Positions 22,938 to 36,100 of a stretch of 64,000 nucleotides of DNA are shown here, one piece after another (positions within the stretch are counted from its first letter, which is position 1; the number at the start of each line of letters is the position of its first letter). Below the pieces are notes generated by a model, which ran no database searches, had not been told where the DNA came from, and was given only the letters and a program-made list of their open reading frames with translations. A program made the translations under genes and the position numbers. The stretch is from Ulva prolifera. Taxonomy: Eukaryota > Chlorophyta > Ulvophyceae > Ulvales > Ulvaceae. The DNA lies in assembly GCA_023078555.1 (NCBI GenBank), contig CM041201.1:5649172-5713171 (forward strand). Reading direction: 5' to 3'.

Positions 22938-23196
22938 CTTGCCCTGAACGTGACAGCTGTTTGCCCTAGCCCCCCACTGTTGCATATGCTCCCCCAACCC
23001 ATAACCTGTACCGCCGCTCCGCCCTGCCCCCGCCTTGTCCTCTATCGGTAGTTGCTACGGCGTGACGCTTCTCCAAGTGCAGGGACGCCAGACTACCTAG
23101 GGGAGGACTGTAAGGGAGTGCCCGGCGGTCGATGACGCACTACAGGGGGTATGTGGGCATGCGGCAGGGTTCCGTGACTGGGTTGGGGGGGCGGTG

Positions 23197-23231
<35 letters not shown>

Positions 23232-24110
23232 TGGCCCGGGGCTGTGTGTGCTTGCAATCTCGTTTCCCTGACGTGCGGTTGAGCCTTGTTTTGTTGGGCG
23301 TATGGAGGCAGTCCTTCTGTGCTGTCGAAGCTGGTTTCTCAGTGTCTGATGATGGTCCTTGGGGTATTAACGAATGCCACATGTTGGCATGCTGTACATC
23401 AGTACAGATGTGACGGATCGGCTGCGTGAGCCTGGGTATCAACTATGGAGCTTTTCTTAGGCCTCTACAGATGTGCTCAATAGACTGCAAACCCGCTACC
23501 CTTCGTCCATCATATGATAGCTGAAGCGTATCGTTTCTGTATTTTCGAGTGTGCAAACTGTCCAAAATGTGACATGGTACAAAGAATCCTATCGCAAAAA
23601 AACAGGTTCAGCACTCAGTGTACAACTTCCGGTGTATCCGTTGTAACGGTAGGCAGTCAACCACCCTAGGTCGAGATTTGACATGTCTACCTCTACAGTA
23701 GCCCCTTCGCCAAAGGGACCCTGTGGCCACCGCCCCATGGTCTCCGCGTTCCTATGGCCTACAGTAGCAGTGGCACATACATGATCCCTGCCACCTGACT
23801 GGCGAGCACACCACCTGCTGCTTGGCTATGACCGTGATCCTACCGGCGATGATGTCCACGTCTACATGACTCAGCGACGCAGTTGCAGGTTCTTGGCCAT
23901 GAACTGGTTGTATTGCCTGCAGAGTGTTTTGACGTGCGGCTTTGCTTCCTCCATGAAGGCGTCAAAACTCGCTTGGAGATACCACAGCTTGCAGTCAGGT
24001 AGTTCCTAGTGTGAGACGTTCTTGATACTGCGGCGTTGCGGCGGGGTGGGGGGGGGGGGAGGTGCTCTCCCGAGATTCTGAATACGTAACGGGACTGCTA
24101 CCCCTGTGGA
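22938..24110. other. Intergenic space with a 32-nt poly-G
   Basis: Lies between the convergent RepX-1 and Ulp1-1 genes. It holds a G32 run at 23199-23230 and a G12 run near 24048. I see no supportable gene. Confidence 0.6.
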
Positions 24111-24113
24111 ACC

Positions 24114-26831
24114 CTACTGCGCCGAGATGCATCGAGGGAAACAGATAGCCCTGCTCATCACAGTTGGGTGTGGAGGTGCATACCTCAACTCCTCTTCGGA
24201 CTTGTTTGAAAAGGGCGGAGACTGGAGATGGCGGTCCCATCTCGCGTCGGCTAGAATGTTGGTGGCATCCTCCGCGGATAGGTGGCCCAGCACATCGCCA
24301 CCTCTCCCACCCCGGTGCCACTCTTGTATGAGTGCCCGGGTTACGAGGATACGGTACAAAACCGCGTGTTGCACGCAGATGCGCTTTTTGCGAACAATGA
24401 CCCTTCGGGTCACTTCCACGCCGTGCTGATCACTGCGCACCATGTTCCCCCCCTCCTGTCGCATCTCGCTCATAGCCTGGCATACTGAGTCGGCCATTAA
24501 AGCTGTGTAGACCCCGCAGTCGTGGCCGTTCGGTTGCTGCGGGACTCCGGCGACCTGTACTCCACAGTGGGGTCTGGTGGGGGATTGAGGTGACATCTGG
24601 TAACCGATGCAACGTACGGTCCAGAACGATGGTACGGCCCAGTGGGGTGCTGTCAGGGGTGGGGCCGGGACGTGGATTGTTAACGGGGCTACAAGGTCAT
24701 TTGATGCTTCATCCGACTCGCTGTACGCAGATTTCAGGGACAGCTAGGCCTCGTTCTAAGCAGCGTGTATAACAGTGAGATTCGAACCTTCGTCAACTTC
24801 AGCATTATCCTCGCCGTAGCTTTTGTCGGTCGGGTGACCAATCTCAGGTTGTGTCGCCGGCTCTGTCCTGCCGGCAGTGACTGGGGCTTTGGGGGGGGGT
24901 TGGCATGAGCGGGGGCCCTGCCCTCCGCCTTGTCGAGAGCCCTGCACAGGGCCTCGCTTAGGGCGTCCTGCACCCGCTCAGCTGTGCCCGGCCCGGCTTC
25001 CGTAAAGCTGTCAAAAAATAACATACTCGGGGTCTTGTCTTGTAGCATGAGCCCTGCATCAAGCCGACACAACGCGCGTTGACAGTCGGGGGCCTCCCCG
25101 CCGGGTGAGAGGACGATATGCCCACCTAACACTCTGCACAGGCATGGTCAGCCGAGGGAGCGTACATGGATGCCATACGACAGCCAGCGCCCAGTGGCCG
25201 TTCCGCGGGACTGGGACGAGGATACATTCGTGTTCGAATGCATGAGCTCCGTGCAGCCAGCTCCCCAAGGCGACGGTGCGGCTATCAGTCCATTCTGCTC
25301 CCGAATCCCCAATGCACACCCTAGCCATGTTCTGGCTGGGCACGGCGATGACACCCCCACCTGCCAGCTGCACACATCTAGCGCACGCATAATCTACGTG
25401 GGGCGACTCCAGCCACTCCTCGGGCCAGCCTCTCCCGAGGGTTTCCAAGCTCACTACCACAAATACCCTAGCTTCCCCGAAGTGACCCAGCTGCACCGAC
25501 ACTCCCCCCGTCGGTGGAGATGGCTCGTCGTCTTCGCCGGAGGAAATCTCCGTCGCAGGTTCCCCCTCATGCAACTGTACGGCGCCAGCTCCTGGAGCAC
25601 TGGGCGACCACAGCTGCTTCAGTTTCGCCCGAGGCTTGGCTGGCAGGTTTGAAACCCACGCCGGAGGATCAGGCGAAGGCGGGGCCAGATGTGCGACGGA
25701 CAACACCCCGCCACCTTCAGCCATGGTAGCAGCATCTCGGCCGGCCGCTCCCGGGTGGGGGGCAGGCAACCTCGGCCCCACCAGTCCGGGGGTAGCCCCG
25801 GACGGGTCGGCGGGTGGCTGCGCCGTGGGGTCTGCGCCGCCGGGGATGGGGGTGGCCGCGCTGTACCCGGCCGCATTGGGGGGAATGGGGCCAGGCCCGG
25901 CAGACGGGCCCGCGCCCGCTACCACCCTTCCACCAGGGTGGTGGGGGGCGTCGCTGTGACTGTCGTCCTCTCCTGCTTCTGGGAGAGGCTCTGTGTTGGG
26001 CGCACCTGGCAGCACAGACTCCTTGGGCGCGGGCGGGGCGGCCTGTGATGGAGCGAGGCCCTCTATCGGTGGGGGCAGACATCCGGTGGTCCTGGAGGGT
26101 GGGGAGGCAGGGGCCTCTAGGGTGCCGGGCTGTAGTTGCTCAGGCGGCTCTGCTGTCTGGGGCCCCCCATCGGCCCGGGGGTTCGCGTGCTCCCCCCCTT
26201 CGGCTGGCTGACTTCCCAAGGCCCGCTCTACTGCGGCAGCACCCCCTCGCCTGCCACGATGGCCCCCCCTTCGCAGCTGTGCTGGCTGTTGTAGGCTCTG
26301 CCCACGGCTAAGGGCATGCCCCCCCCGAACCGGCCTCCCCCCGTGCCGCCAGAGCCGCTGCCCACGCCCTCCCCTGGCCCCGCCCTCCGATGCACTGCCG
26401 ACGCTGGAATCAGCCTGCACCGAAGCACGGTCCTCCTCGGGTCCCGGGGATATGGCGTGCCTCGGAACTCCCACCGGACTCGAGCGAGCGGCGTCCCCCA
26501 GATCGATCTGCAATGCCATCAGCGGTGCCTGTAGCGGGGACTCCGTTACCGCAGCCGCTGGCCACTTCGGTACCGGATTCCGTGGAGCCGTGGACTCCCG
26601 CTCTACCCATTCCTTTATCCTCTCTGTCCCGCCTGTGAGCAGCACACGCTCGCGGGCGCCGCCGACATCCTCCGCCACTCCCACCGTGTCCAGGCACGAT
26701 CTATACAACACAATCTCAGGGGGCTCGCACGGGGCCTCGGTACGGACTGCGCGCTCGAACGAGAGTGCTCGAAGGTCATGCCACAAGGACACCATCTTCC
26801 ATTCTACGTAGGAGTCGTCCGTCGGGGTCAC
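24114..26831 (-). CDS. Ulp1/SENP-like (C48) cysteine protease, element 1
   Basis: Three - strand exons carry the catalytic triad in order. Exon a (26831 to ~25160) has an N-terminal domain (EPPEIVLYRS), a long Pro/Gly-rich linker, then LVPVPRNGHWALAVV with the catalytic His. Exon b (25131 to ~24900) opens after a CTGTGCAG acceptor and has SMLFFDSFTEAG with the Asp. Exon c (about 24570-24114) has VPQQPNGHDCGVYT with the Gln and Cys. This His-Asp-Gln-Cys order is that of Ulp1-type SUMO proteases. Ulp1 genes are often carried by CACTA and Mutator-like elements, where their role is unclear. Exon a has no ATG at its start; homology to the copy at 52132 suggests N-terminal coding sequence is missing or lies in the inverted repeat. 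Confidence 0.7.
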
Positions 26832-26835
26832 TTGA

Positions 26836-27012
26836 GAGATCCCGTGAGGGTTTCCCGCCGTAACCTTGTGTGTTCAGTGTGTATATAAGCATGTGCACAC
26901 TGAGATCTGAAACCATTATCTTTACTGTTTCATGGTATTAGCACTCTCCTTTCAGCATCTCTCGGTTCTACCTCTGTGCGCAGCAGGTACGAGATGCTGG
27001 CTGTCCTGACCT
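26836..27012 (+). repeat. Right inverted-repeat arm of Ulp1/RepX element 1
   Basis: Inverted counterpart of 20930-21117. It includes GTATATAAG near 26881 and lies directly upstream of the - strand Ulp1 gene, so it may hold that gene's promoter. Confidence 0.75.
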
Positions 27013-27371
27013 GACTTGAACGAGGATTGCGCGTCCGCCCTGCACGTATGATAGCTTTTCTGACATGGTATCGGTGATGTTAGCATTATGTCTGTTTATG
27101 GTCTTGTTCAGGAAAGCCGTCGGCCAACGTCTGTGCGCAGACACGGCGGGCATTCCACTGTTCCGCCGGCGCTCAGACTGCGGTCAAAAGCGCAGGCATC
27201 ATTTAGCTCTCTCGTAGTATATTGTTGTTAGACACAATTCGAGAAGCTTGTTTTAATGATCAGCGCTGAGAAAAGCGAACGCGTTCGCTTGTTCTCTCAA
27301 CCTGTTTGCTTGCGAGCAATCCCACTGGTTAGTTGCTGCGCGCGACAAACAACCATCTGTCCTGATGCAGG
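27013..27371 (+). other. Leader region upstream of copia gag
   Basis: No gene. It lies between the inverted-repeat arm and the gag start. A 5' LTR or leader would be expected here, and TGTTAGACACAATTC at about 27228 could be an LTR-type start, but I find no second copy after the RNase H domain. Confidence 0.4.
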
Positions 27372-29393
27372 ATGTCTCTCTCGAACGCAAACTCCAACGC
27401 CAACTCTCCTCGCGAGGAGAGGCGTGACGATGCTGACCAGCAGCCTCTCGTCGACAGGGACGCTGACCAGCAGCTCCCTGACGGAGAACAGCCTGCGGGT
27501 ATGTTGCTCCGGGGCGGCCGAATTGTCCGGCCACGACCCTCTTCCCACACTGGGCAGAGCAGCCAGCAGGTGCCTTTTTCCTCTCATGTTGTGAACGATC
27601 CTGGTCACACTGAGTCACTCATATCACTCGAAACGTTAACCGAGGCGCTGCGTGCATCTCGGGGACGTAGCGAACCTGATTTGACTAAAGGGAAATTGCC
27701 TGATTGGAATTACGAGACTGAAAGTTTCGTTGCGTACGAACAGAAAGTCTTTTTGTGGTTAGGTCAGTTCGAGTTAGATCATTTGTTGCAGCACGCACCG
27801 TCTGCGGACGAACAGCGTGTTCATGCTAGGGCGAGGACACAGGTCCTAATGTCTTTGCCTGACGCGGATAGGACGACTGTCTATCGCATGTCGCATTTGT
27901 GTGAAGCATGGTCTTACTTGACTGCCAAGTACAGACCTAGCACTGAAGCCGAAATCCACAGACTGTGGAGTCGGTTTAATTCTTTATCACAACACAATAA
28001 AGATGTTGCGACATATTGTGGTGATGTGATGAGTGTTTACACTCAACTGGAGGCACTAGGTGCCGATGTGGGCCAGCGATGGCTACGTTTGAAACTGTTA
28101 GAGGTGGGGGAGGAGTTCAACGCTGTGCGCGGCGAAGTTCAACACTCCTCCCCTCATGTGATAATATCGCGTTTAACTGAGCATGCTGATTTGCTCAAAC
28201 AACAGCGGTCGCTGCAGGCTAGGTCTGGGGCGCCCGCGGGCAAACCAGGCCATGGCTGGCGCAAGCAGCACCGTGGTGACGGCCCTGTGGTCGCTGCTCT
28301 CGCAGCTGGCCAGGCTCCTCGCGAGGAGACCAGGACCTGTTTCTTCTGCAAGAAGAAGGGACATTTGCGTGCGAACTGCCCCCAACGCAAACAGGCTGCG
28401 GCCAGAGATGTTTGCACTATTGAAATGCCTGCCAAGTATCCACAGCCGGACGCGTCCATGCCGTGGAACATCATTGTTGATAGTGGGTCGGACATGCATA
28501 TAGTAGGATATCGGGAAATGTTCACTGAGTACGGCCCATGTCAGAAAGTTGCCAATCTCGCGGGACCAGGGCAGCTTTCTATCATGGGCAGGGGAACCAT
28601 CCAGGTGAACCTGGGTGCTTATGTGGACAAGCATGGGAACAAGCATCCACTGGATGTGGAAATTCCTGGTGTATACTATGCTCCTGAATGTCCGTACAAC
28701 CTGCTCAGCACGATGGGTCTTAGACACGAGCAGATGTTCTTAGACACGCGTAGGAATGTGTTGTATGTCCCTGGTATGGGTGATATGGCTACCGACGTAG
28801 AGGACGATGCCAAATATCAGGAACTAGATGTGGATGGTCACCCTGTCTTTGCGTTTAAAATGGCAGTAGAGACCAAACCTATTCTCGTCGGTGCGCCTGT
28901 CAATAGGGGGGTAGTCTGGTCTAACCAGAGCAGTCCGACCTCAGTTATTGAGGATCAACAGCAGTGGCATCATATGGCGGTTGCGGCCATTGACCTGAAG
29001 CGACCCAATGCTGGGGGAGCCGAGGTCCCATATGATGCATACTTGCTGGAACCTGCTTTTCTAGCACACTTGTCTTTTCATCAGTCTAATTGGGTTCTAA
29101 AGCGCATGCAATCTAACAGTGAATTTTATGGTCATTTGAATTTGGATGTCGATTCCGATCCACTGGGGAATCGGTGTCACGGCTGCAGAATTGGCAAGGT
29201 GCCTGCGGGCAAGTTTTCTGCCAATGATCGTGAGCTCATGGGCCAGGCCAAGTGGCCTGGTGAGCAACTGCACGCCGATTTAGCTGGTCCTGTCTCTCCA
29301 GTAGGAATTGGTGGTGTGAAATATGTTTTGTTTGTGATGTGTGCCTTCCTTTACCCGTTATACTTTCGTGGTAGGTCTGCGCAAAAAGAGTGA
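27372..29393 (+). pseudogene. Ty1/copia gag, protease and start of integrase
   Basis: ATG at 27372 opens a 673-aa frame. Residues ~100-290 form a copia-type gag (UBN2-like, with LPDWNYETESFVAYEQ). A CCHC zinc knuckle CFFCKKKGHLRANC is at ~328-341. The aspartic protease motif IIVDSGSDMHIVG is at ~375-387. The GAG-pre-integrase zinc region precedes HADLAGPVSPVG, which holds the first integrase Asp (~635). The frame runs into a stop at 29391, while the integrase continues one frame over (TRYTFVVGLRKKSEA), so an indel near 29350 has broken it. Copia elements normally encode one continuous polyprotein. Confidence 0.9.
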
Positions 29394-30429
29394 GGCTGCG
29401 GCCATGATCTCTTATATTATCGAACGCATTCGGGTGAATGTGGTGAAGCCAGGTGAACCGGGTGTGCGCATCCTACACACCGACAAAGGGGGAGAGTTTA
29501 TGGTCGCGGCCTTAAAACTCTACCTCCAGCGTCGTGGCATCACTCACCGCTTGACCCCCACAGCCGCTCATCGCTGTAATGGCATGATCGAGAGGAGGAT
29601 CGGAGTGGCCTTTGAGTCACTCCGTGCTGTGCTGCTCGCGAGCGGCCTGCCTCTGTTCCTGTGGATAGAATGCCTCGCCAGCGTTGTCCATGGTCACAAT
29701 CTCACGCCATCGTCGGCATTGTACCATGACAAACTGGCGAGCATCCTCAAGGGGCTGAAAGCTCAGCATGCTGTCAATGCGTCTGCGGACGTTGACGAAG
29801 CTGAAAAGAGCCTGGGGAAGGGTAAGCGCATGAAAAAGGCCGAGCGCGATAAGTTGAGGGATGAGGAGAAACGCAAGTACAAGTTGCTTGCGACGACAGA
29901 ATTAGATGAGTTTTTGGTGCGGTCTTGTGATAAGGACATCATTCCTTATATGGCCTTTTTCAGAGACACCTCCGTTGAGGTGTTCCAAGATCTGCTGCGG
30001 CAGCAGCGTCCATGGGGGGTTGAGGTGTATGCATACCCTAGGGATGACAAGCTGCGGAAGTTGTCCCCGCGGGGTGTGCCTGCATACTGGGTCGGGGCTG
30101 GGTTAGGCCCCAGCATGCAGCGTGTGTACGCCCAGGACGTTCCTGGGGGTAGGGTTTTTGTTGTGCGTCAGGTGATGTGCACTGCGGATCAGATGATCCG
30201 GCACGTACGCAAGTACGATGCGTCCGCCGTTGTGGACAAGAGGGAACCTAAGGAGTTTGCGAACTCCTATACGGTTGCTTTCGAGGGGGACGATGAGGGT
30301 GAGCGTGTGACTGACGCGGATGTCCCTCCTTTCGCGGCAGAGCACACGTATGATGGGGGAGTGTTGCGCCGTCTGCGTGACCAGCTGCACACCCCCCTGG
30401 TCATGGTAGGGTTCCTGTCATGGAAATGA
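29341..30429 (+). pseudogene. Copia integrase core and C-terminal region (frameshifted)
   Basis: Continues the integrase after the frame break near 29350. HTDKGGEFM carries the second catalytic Asp and NGMIERRIG the Glu of the DDE triad. The later part (FFRDTSVEVFQDLLRQ...PAYWVGAG) corresponds to the copia integrase C-terminal region. The frame ends at 30429 and the linker region continues in another frame from about 30420, indicating a second frame break. Confidence 0.85.
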
Positions 30430-31288
30430 CATTCCGGCAGGACAACCCTGACCCTGATCCCACTGCGTACTCTCCACGATTTGGAGCTGGCTCCTCTGCG
30501 GAGATTATCCGACGTGACCCTGCTAGGGCAACGCCGGAAATAGCCAGAGCAGCTTTGCATCGCACGCGTGCAATATCCAGAGCTGCTGCTCACCCTGCCG
30601 TCCCTGCTCCCCCTCGTGTTCACGGCGAAGTGCATCATCCTGTCGCCACGCCCTCTCGCACCGCGCGGTATGTTGTCACGCGCAATGCTGTGTTGCACGA
30701 CCCTGGTGTAGAAGTTGCGCTCCCCATTCAAATGTCTGTCAGTGCGTCTGATGACGACATGGAGGATCCGTCCGATGATGACAGCCCTGGCATCTATGAC
30801 GACGATGACGAACAGCGCATGGACTACACCGTCTCAGATGATGAAAGAGCTGCGGCTCATCAGAATCTGGAGGCTCAGCGGGTCCGCTCTGGGAGTAATT
30901 CGGCAGCGGCCTCAGCATCTGGCGCGGGGGCAGTTGCTCAGCCCTTGCGAGGAGCTGAGGCGCCGAGGCCCTTCTGGGAGGATGAGCCAGATGAGGTGGA
31001 GACCGGGTCCGAATTAGGGGGAGAGGATCCGGACCCCTCAGCCGCGGTTGGGGTTGATTTGCCTGACGAGGTGAGGGCCATTCCAGCTGCCTTACCTCGT
31101 ATTAAAATCAATCCTCTTGTACGCAGACGCCTTGTTCCATTGGCTGCGGATGTAGCAGCTGTACAAATGCATGAGCCTGCGGGCTCTGACATTGCTAGTA
31201 GTGAAACAGTTGTAGTTGCTATTGATGTTTCAGCTTGCGATCAGGACACATCAGCCGCGGCTGACTGTGGAGTGTCCTGTGCAGGCCT
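30420..31288 (+). pseudogene. Copia integrase-RT linker region, cut by CACTA insertion
   Basis: An Asp/Glu/Ala-rich, low-complexity stretch typical of the copia integrase-RT linker (SDDDMEDPSDDDSPG). It is cut at 31288 by the CACTA terminal repeat. The interrupted codon completes in frame at 44020 if one CCT copy and the insert are removed. Confidence 0.8.
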
Positions 31289-31306
31289 CACTACAAGAAA
31301 GTTGAC
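31289..31306 (+). repeat. CACTA left terminal inverted repeat
   Basis: CACTACAAGAAAGTTGAC, identical to the reverse complement of 43999-44016. Confidence 0.97.
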
Positions 31307-33134
31307 TACCCCAAGACTGCGTCTGGGGAGGTTTATGGAAAACGCTTGGGGCAGATCTGTGCTGTTGGGCGTAGCACTTGGGGCACATTAGGCCATGTAT
31401 TGGGGCCAATACATGCCAAGGGCAAATGCTGTACGTGAACACAACTAGCCGGATGCTGTGTAGGTTTGGCTCGTGTTGATGCAAATAAGCACATAGAAGA
31501 CATTTAAGTGGTTTTGTAAGTGTTTGGGTCGCCGGGACTTGTTGCAGTGCAGCAGTAGTAAACCGCCCCTAACGCCGCACAACTGTATGGGGCAAACACG
31601 GGCAACGTCCGTTGCACATGCGTTGCCGCCACACTACATCACGGACTTAAGGAGACTAGCAATCAAGAATTGACACGTAGATGGAGCGCAACTGTAGCGA
31701 GTTCGCATGCCTGGCAGATGATGCCCGATAGTGTGGCGAGTGCATGCTGTGTAGGATATTGGCAGCTCCCCGCATCAAAGACTGTAGTGCCCATTCCAAG
31801 ACGGTAGATGACAGATGCATTGCTCTATTGTCTATTTGTGATTGGCCGCTTTGATTCGACTTGCGTATACTCGTGAACAGGTTCCTACACGAGGTCGCGT
31901 GCACACGTAAATCGCCACCTACAGATGTCTAAGTCTGCCCCTGATGGTCAAGGGGTACAAACTGCCCTTGCCCAAGTGGCGGTTTTGTGGACATTAGGGG
32001 CAGAAACTGCCCTAACTGCAACAGGTGAGGTTTGGCATGCATTCCTAGGGGCACAAATCGTATGGACTGCCATTGCTAGGAAACGATGCTACACCGCAAT
32101 GCAGGCCACGCACACCATTGCAGCTTGCATATATGCTTCCAGTGGTTTACAACTTGTTCACTATGTGGCTGCAAGTGGCTCTAGCTAGCCGAAAATTTAG
32201 TCACATGGCACTGATAAACATGCACGCCACTACACGCCACCAACCTGGATTGCACTGCCTTGGCAGGCTGCCAGGCTGTGCAGGAGCGACCACGGGTAAG
32301 GTTGGAACATGTTGACATCCTTCAATGTCAGACTATATGATCTTCACCCTGCCAGCCACTTATTTCTTGCCTCTACCCCGACTGGCAATTCTCTGCATGA
32401 GATTCCTCATCAGTTAGCAAGTGTGAATCAAGGCTCAGCTCGGCTGCCGCATAGTGACAAGCACTCATAATCAGACTTACAGTCACTCGTTGCAAGTGGC
32501 CTTCAGGTGGCGAGCGCCACGTGGACAGGCGTGCACAGTCAAACGACATTCGCCAGGAAAGCTCACATGAACTCTACTGTGAGTGAAGGGTGACATACCG
32601 CTGCACAAGGCAAGTCCATATCTGCGCCGCTTGCTCCATAATTTGCGTTTGTATGGTTGCCTGTATACATGTACGTACATGAGATCATTTAATATGAATC
32701 TTGCATTTGGGCAAAATTGTCATGTCACATCATCTAGTGGAGGGAAGAATATCAATGATCCGGCATTGGCGAGGAAACGCACCTTTGCTCGGGCGTAGTG
32801 TGTTAGCTGAGAGTGTTTGCTTCTGTGCCTTTGCAATTGCCTCTGTCTGCTTGATGCCAGCTGCTGAAGCCGCTCGCTTTTGTGATCTGGTCGTCTTACC
32901 TGTGACCGGTGGTCTTGATGGTAAGTTATTCTCACTTGCTGGTGCCTCCTGTACCTTCACATGTACACACATTGAATTAATGCTGCTGCTCGAGCTCCTA
33001 GCATGATATGTGGGCGACGCGGTACTGACTTCTAGTGTGAAGTACAAGCCTACTGTAACACGGTGTACACGACACGATAGCAGTGAATATACCAGGAACC
33101 TGCAGGCACGCATGAATCGCCGATGGGACAGGCG
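31307..33134. other. CACTA left subterminal region
   Basis: No gene supported. Repeated GGGGC(A/C) and GCCCCTAAC-type motifs (for example 31380, 31405, 31565, 31592, 31998) and many short inverted motifs fit a subterminal transposase-binding region. Confidence 0.5.
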
Positions 33135-36100
33135 TCAGAGAGGGCATACCTCTCTGATCGCTGCTTCCGCGTGAGGTGGAGCCTTGGCAGCTGCTTTGCG
33201 TCGCCATTTGTTCTCTCCTTGCATGGCACGCTTGGCTGCTGGGTTCAGCATCGCACGCACCTGTGGGGGAGCATGCTCTTGCCTGGCCGGATCCGGAAAC
33301 AGTGGCGCAGATGGTAGTGCACCAGCCACACTCTGAGGAGGAGGTTGATAAGCAGCCACAGTCTGAGTGCCCGGTGTGTGCACAGACCCGACACTGCTAA
33401 TCAGCAGACTCTGCTCGAGTGTCGGAGGAATCGCTGAACCGTCTATATTTGCAGTTGCTGCAAAAGAGTAGGGAACAGCACGAGACTGCATCTCCGCTCG
33501 GACGGCAGCCATGGCCTGGGCATACATCTGGGCCTTAAGTTCATTGATGTCAACCCCGGAAGCAATACCTGCCGAAGTCATTGCAGCTCTATCTGCAACC
33601 CCTGGAGGAGCATTCCTATACTTGTCCAGCTGCTGCTCAGCTCTTGCATTGGGATCTGTCCTCGGCAGAGTTGAAGATCTGGGCACAGGCCTAGGCATAC
33701 TCGCCGTAGCTAGCAGCCTACCTGACGGCCTGCCATGACCACTCTTTTCAGATGCGAGAGATCCAGAGTATGCATATGTGGGGGGAGGGGGGGGGGGGGG
33801 GGGGGGGGGGGGAGCGGTGGTTGTTGTCATCGTTGCCTCGGCGGATAAAGCTGGGAACATGGCCTGCACATCAATTTCTTGCGTGGCCGACACCTCATTT
33901 GAAAGGCATCTACCGCTGTCGGCATTGTTGGGAGCTCGATGAGCATCAGGCGCCGTGTCGTGGCCTGACGCTCTGACCTCGTCAATGACGTCCTCGAGCA
34001 GCTGTTCATCGTCACTATTTAGCTCGGGCCAAGCAGAATTTTCATCATGTTCCGGATGCTCGTCATTCATGGAACGTTGCTGCAGCGGAGCTTCAAATGC
34101 GGAATATGGGACGACGATCGAAGGTGGCGGGACAAAATCAGTTCCCCTTGTAGCCTGGACCATCTCCGCTTCATTCGTGCAATTCGTTGTGTCATCGACC
34201 TGAACCTGTATGCCTGATTCATGTTGGCAGTGCAAATCCACATGATCGTCACAATCACTCAGTACTCTATTTGTTGGCAGCGCTCAAGAATTACGTGCAT
34301 TACCTGGTCCTCGCAAGCTGCAACAACATCACCAATGGGCTCTGCAAGCCATTCTTTGATGCACTGATTATAGAAAGCCATCAGTCTTGGGTGCAGAGGT
34401 ACCGAGTGAACGGCCTCTGCACTCGGGGCAGGTGCGAATGCATTCTGATCATACTGACCTTCGTCTGCATTCTCATCTGGTTCTGACTCGGAAAGGTCGT
34501 CGATGTAGTTCACCAGTTCTTTACGGTGCTTGTCATTGATGCATTGCAGTCTGTGCATCATCCTTTTGGAGGCCCCACACAACTCAGTAGGTGCTGCCAC
34601 CCTCCACAAATGATCAGTCCATAGACTCATCTCAAACGCTAGCTCGCCGTGAAAGAGCATTGACACATGTGGCCGTGACTTCCACGACCAGATCAGCGAG
34701 GGTGTGAGACCCTCGCTAGAGGCGCGCTTGTGGTTGTTGTTGTTGGGGGCCTCTTTGGCAGCTTGCACTGTGCACGGGATCGTGTCTGCTGAACTCCAGC
34801 CATATCTTTCGGTTGCTATTTGTTCCATGGTATTGGCGCGGTCGTCGATCCATTCAGCAGTGAGCCACTGAACAGCCTGCAATGGTGCACGTTATGTTCA
34901 GTCAAGTGCAGCAACTGTTTTCAATTGTGAGGCACGGAACTGTGTGTTGTATCACACCATTAGATTGCAATTAAAAAAATGGATAAACATATGAAGCTGC
35001 ATGATCCTGGATCACGATACTGCGGGTGGTGACATGGAACATCACCTGTGGCGCAGTTTTGCACAGACCGCATATGAACTCATAGAGTCGGTTAGCCAAT
35101 TGATCTTTGTTTCGGATTGTGTTCTCACTGTGCCCTTCCCGGAACTTGCGTAGTTGGTCCCGATACGATCCTAGAGGCGGATCACCTGCTGCAAGTTGTC
35201 CAGCGGATGGCTCATCATCGTACATGGGAGTCTCCAGGGCAGTATCAATGCCATCTTGTAACGCTGTTGCATTTGCAGGTTGTCCATCGACATCAATCGC
35301 CAAGGCTGCAGTGTTCGGGTCACCTTCAGCGTCACGCTCGGCCATAAACATCAGAAAGTCCAGCATACATGCCTCTCTGGCTCTACTCTTCATATGTTCC
35401 GTGGCCCTGCACATGTAGGCGTGAGAAGGACAGTTCGTGTGCTTATAGCGGATACTGCAGTGTGATGCTGGTCTGATGCGGTGGAGGCAGCATGCTTTGT
35501 AATTTCACCACCCCGCTGCCCTGATTTCTTGATGTCACCGTAGTATGCCCTTGCTTGCGACCGTCTGTACGTCTCCCCGTAGCAAGTGCACGCCAGCAAC
35601 GCCTGTAGCTCACGCACGTCATCCTTGTCGAGGATCTGCATGTACATGCACATCCACTGCATTAGATCCTGAAAGTTGTCAGTACAAGAAGATGCTGCAT
35701 ATTACTGTCCGATGTTCAACTTGTTCCTGATTTCGTTGCATTGCATGTGCTCAGCCATCAACCACAGCAAGGGAGTACCTCATTAACAGCATTAGACTTC
35801 AGCTTGATTTTCAGCTTCGTCTTTGGGACTGCTTGCCCTGGTAGAAACCCTTGCATGTCCGGCGCCCACCACCGGGCTGCCTTACACAATGACTCTTCTT
35901 GCGGTGGCTGCTTTTGCTGTGGAGGCATGTCCACCGCGATCGAGATCTAGAGCAGGGTTTTGGACAGTCTTGATGGCATATACGCTACCGATGCCAGCCC
36001 GGCCTCCAATCGTCTCGAGTCCTACACAATGTGCATCTGTAGACTGTACCATGTGACAAGCGCCATCATGGTCGTGCTAGTGGTAGTGTGTGCACCATTG

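Larger units (their letters stand above)
20930..27012. mobile_element. Inverted-repeat element 1 with convergent RepX and Ulp1 genes
   Basis: Inverted arms at 20930-21117 and 26836-27012 enclose a RepX gene (+) and a Ulp1/C48 protease gene (-) that converge. The same gene pair, also convergent, recurs at 52132-56650 between a different inverted-repeat pair. No transposase is recognised between the arms, so element 1 may be non-autonomous. It sits just upstream of the copia gag. The exact ends and a target duplication were not established. Confidence 0.55.
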
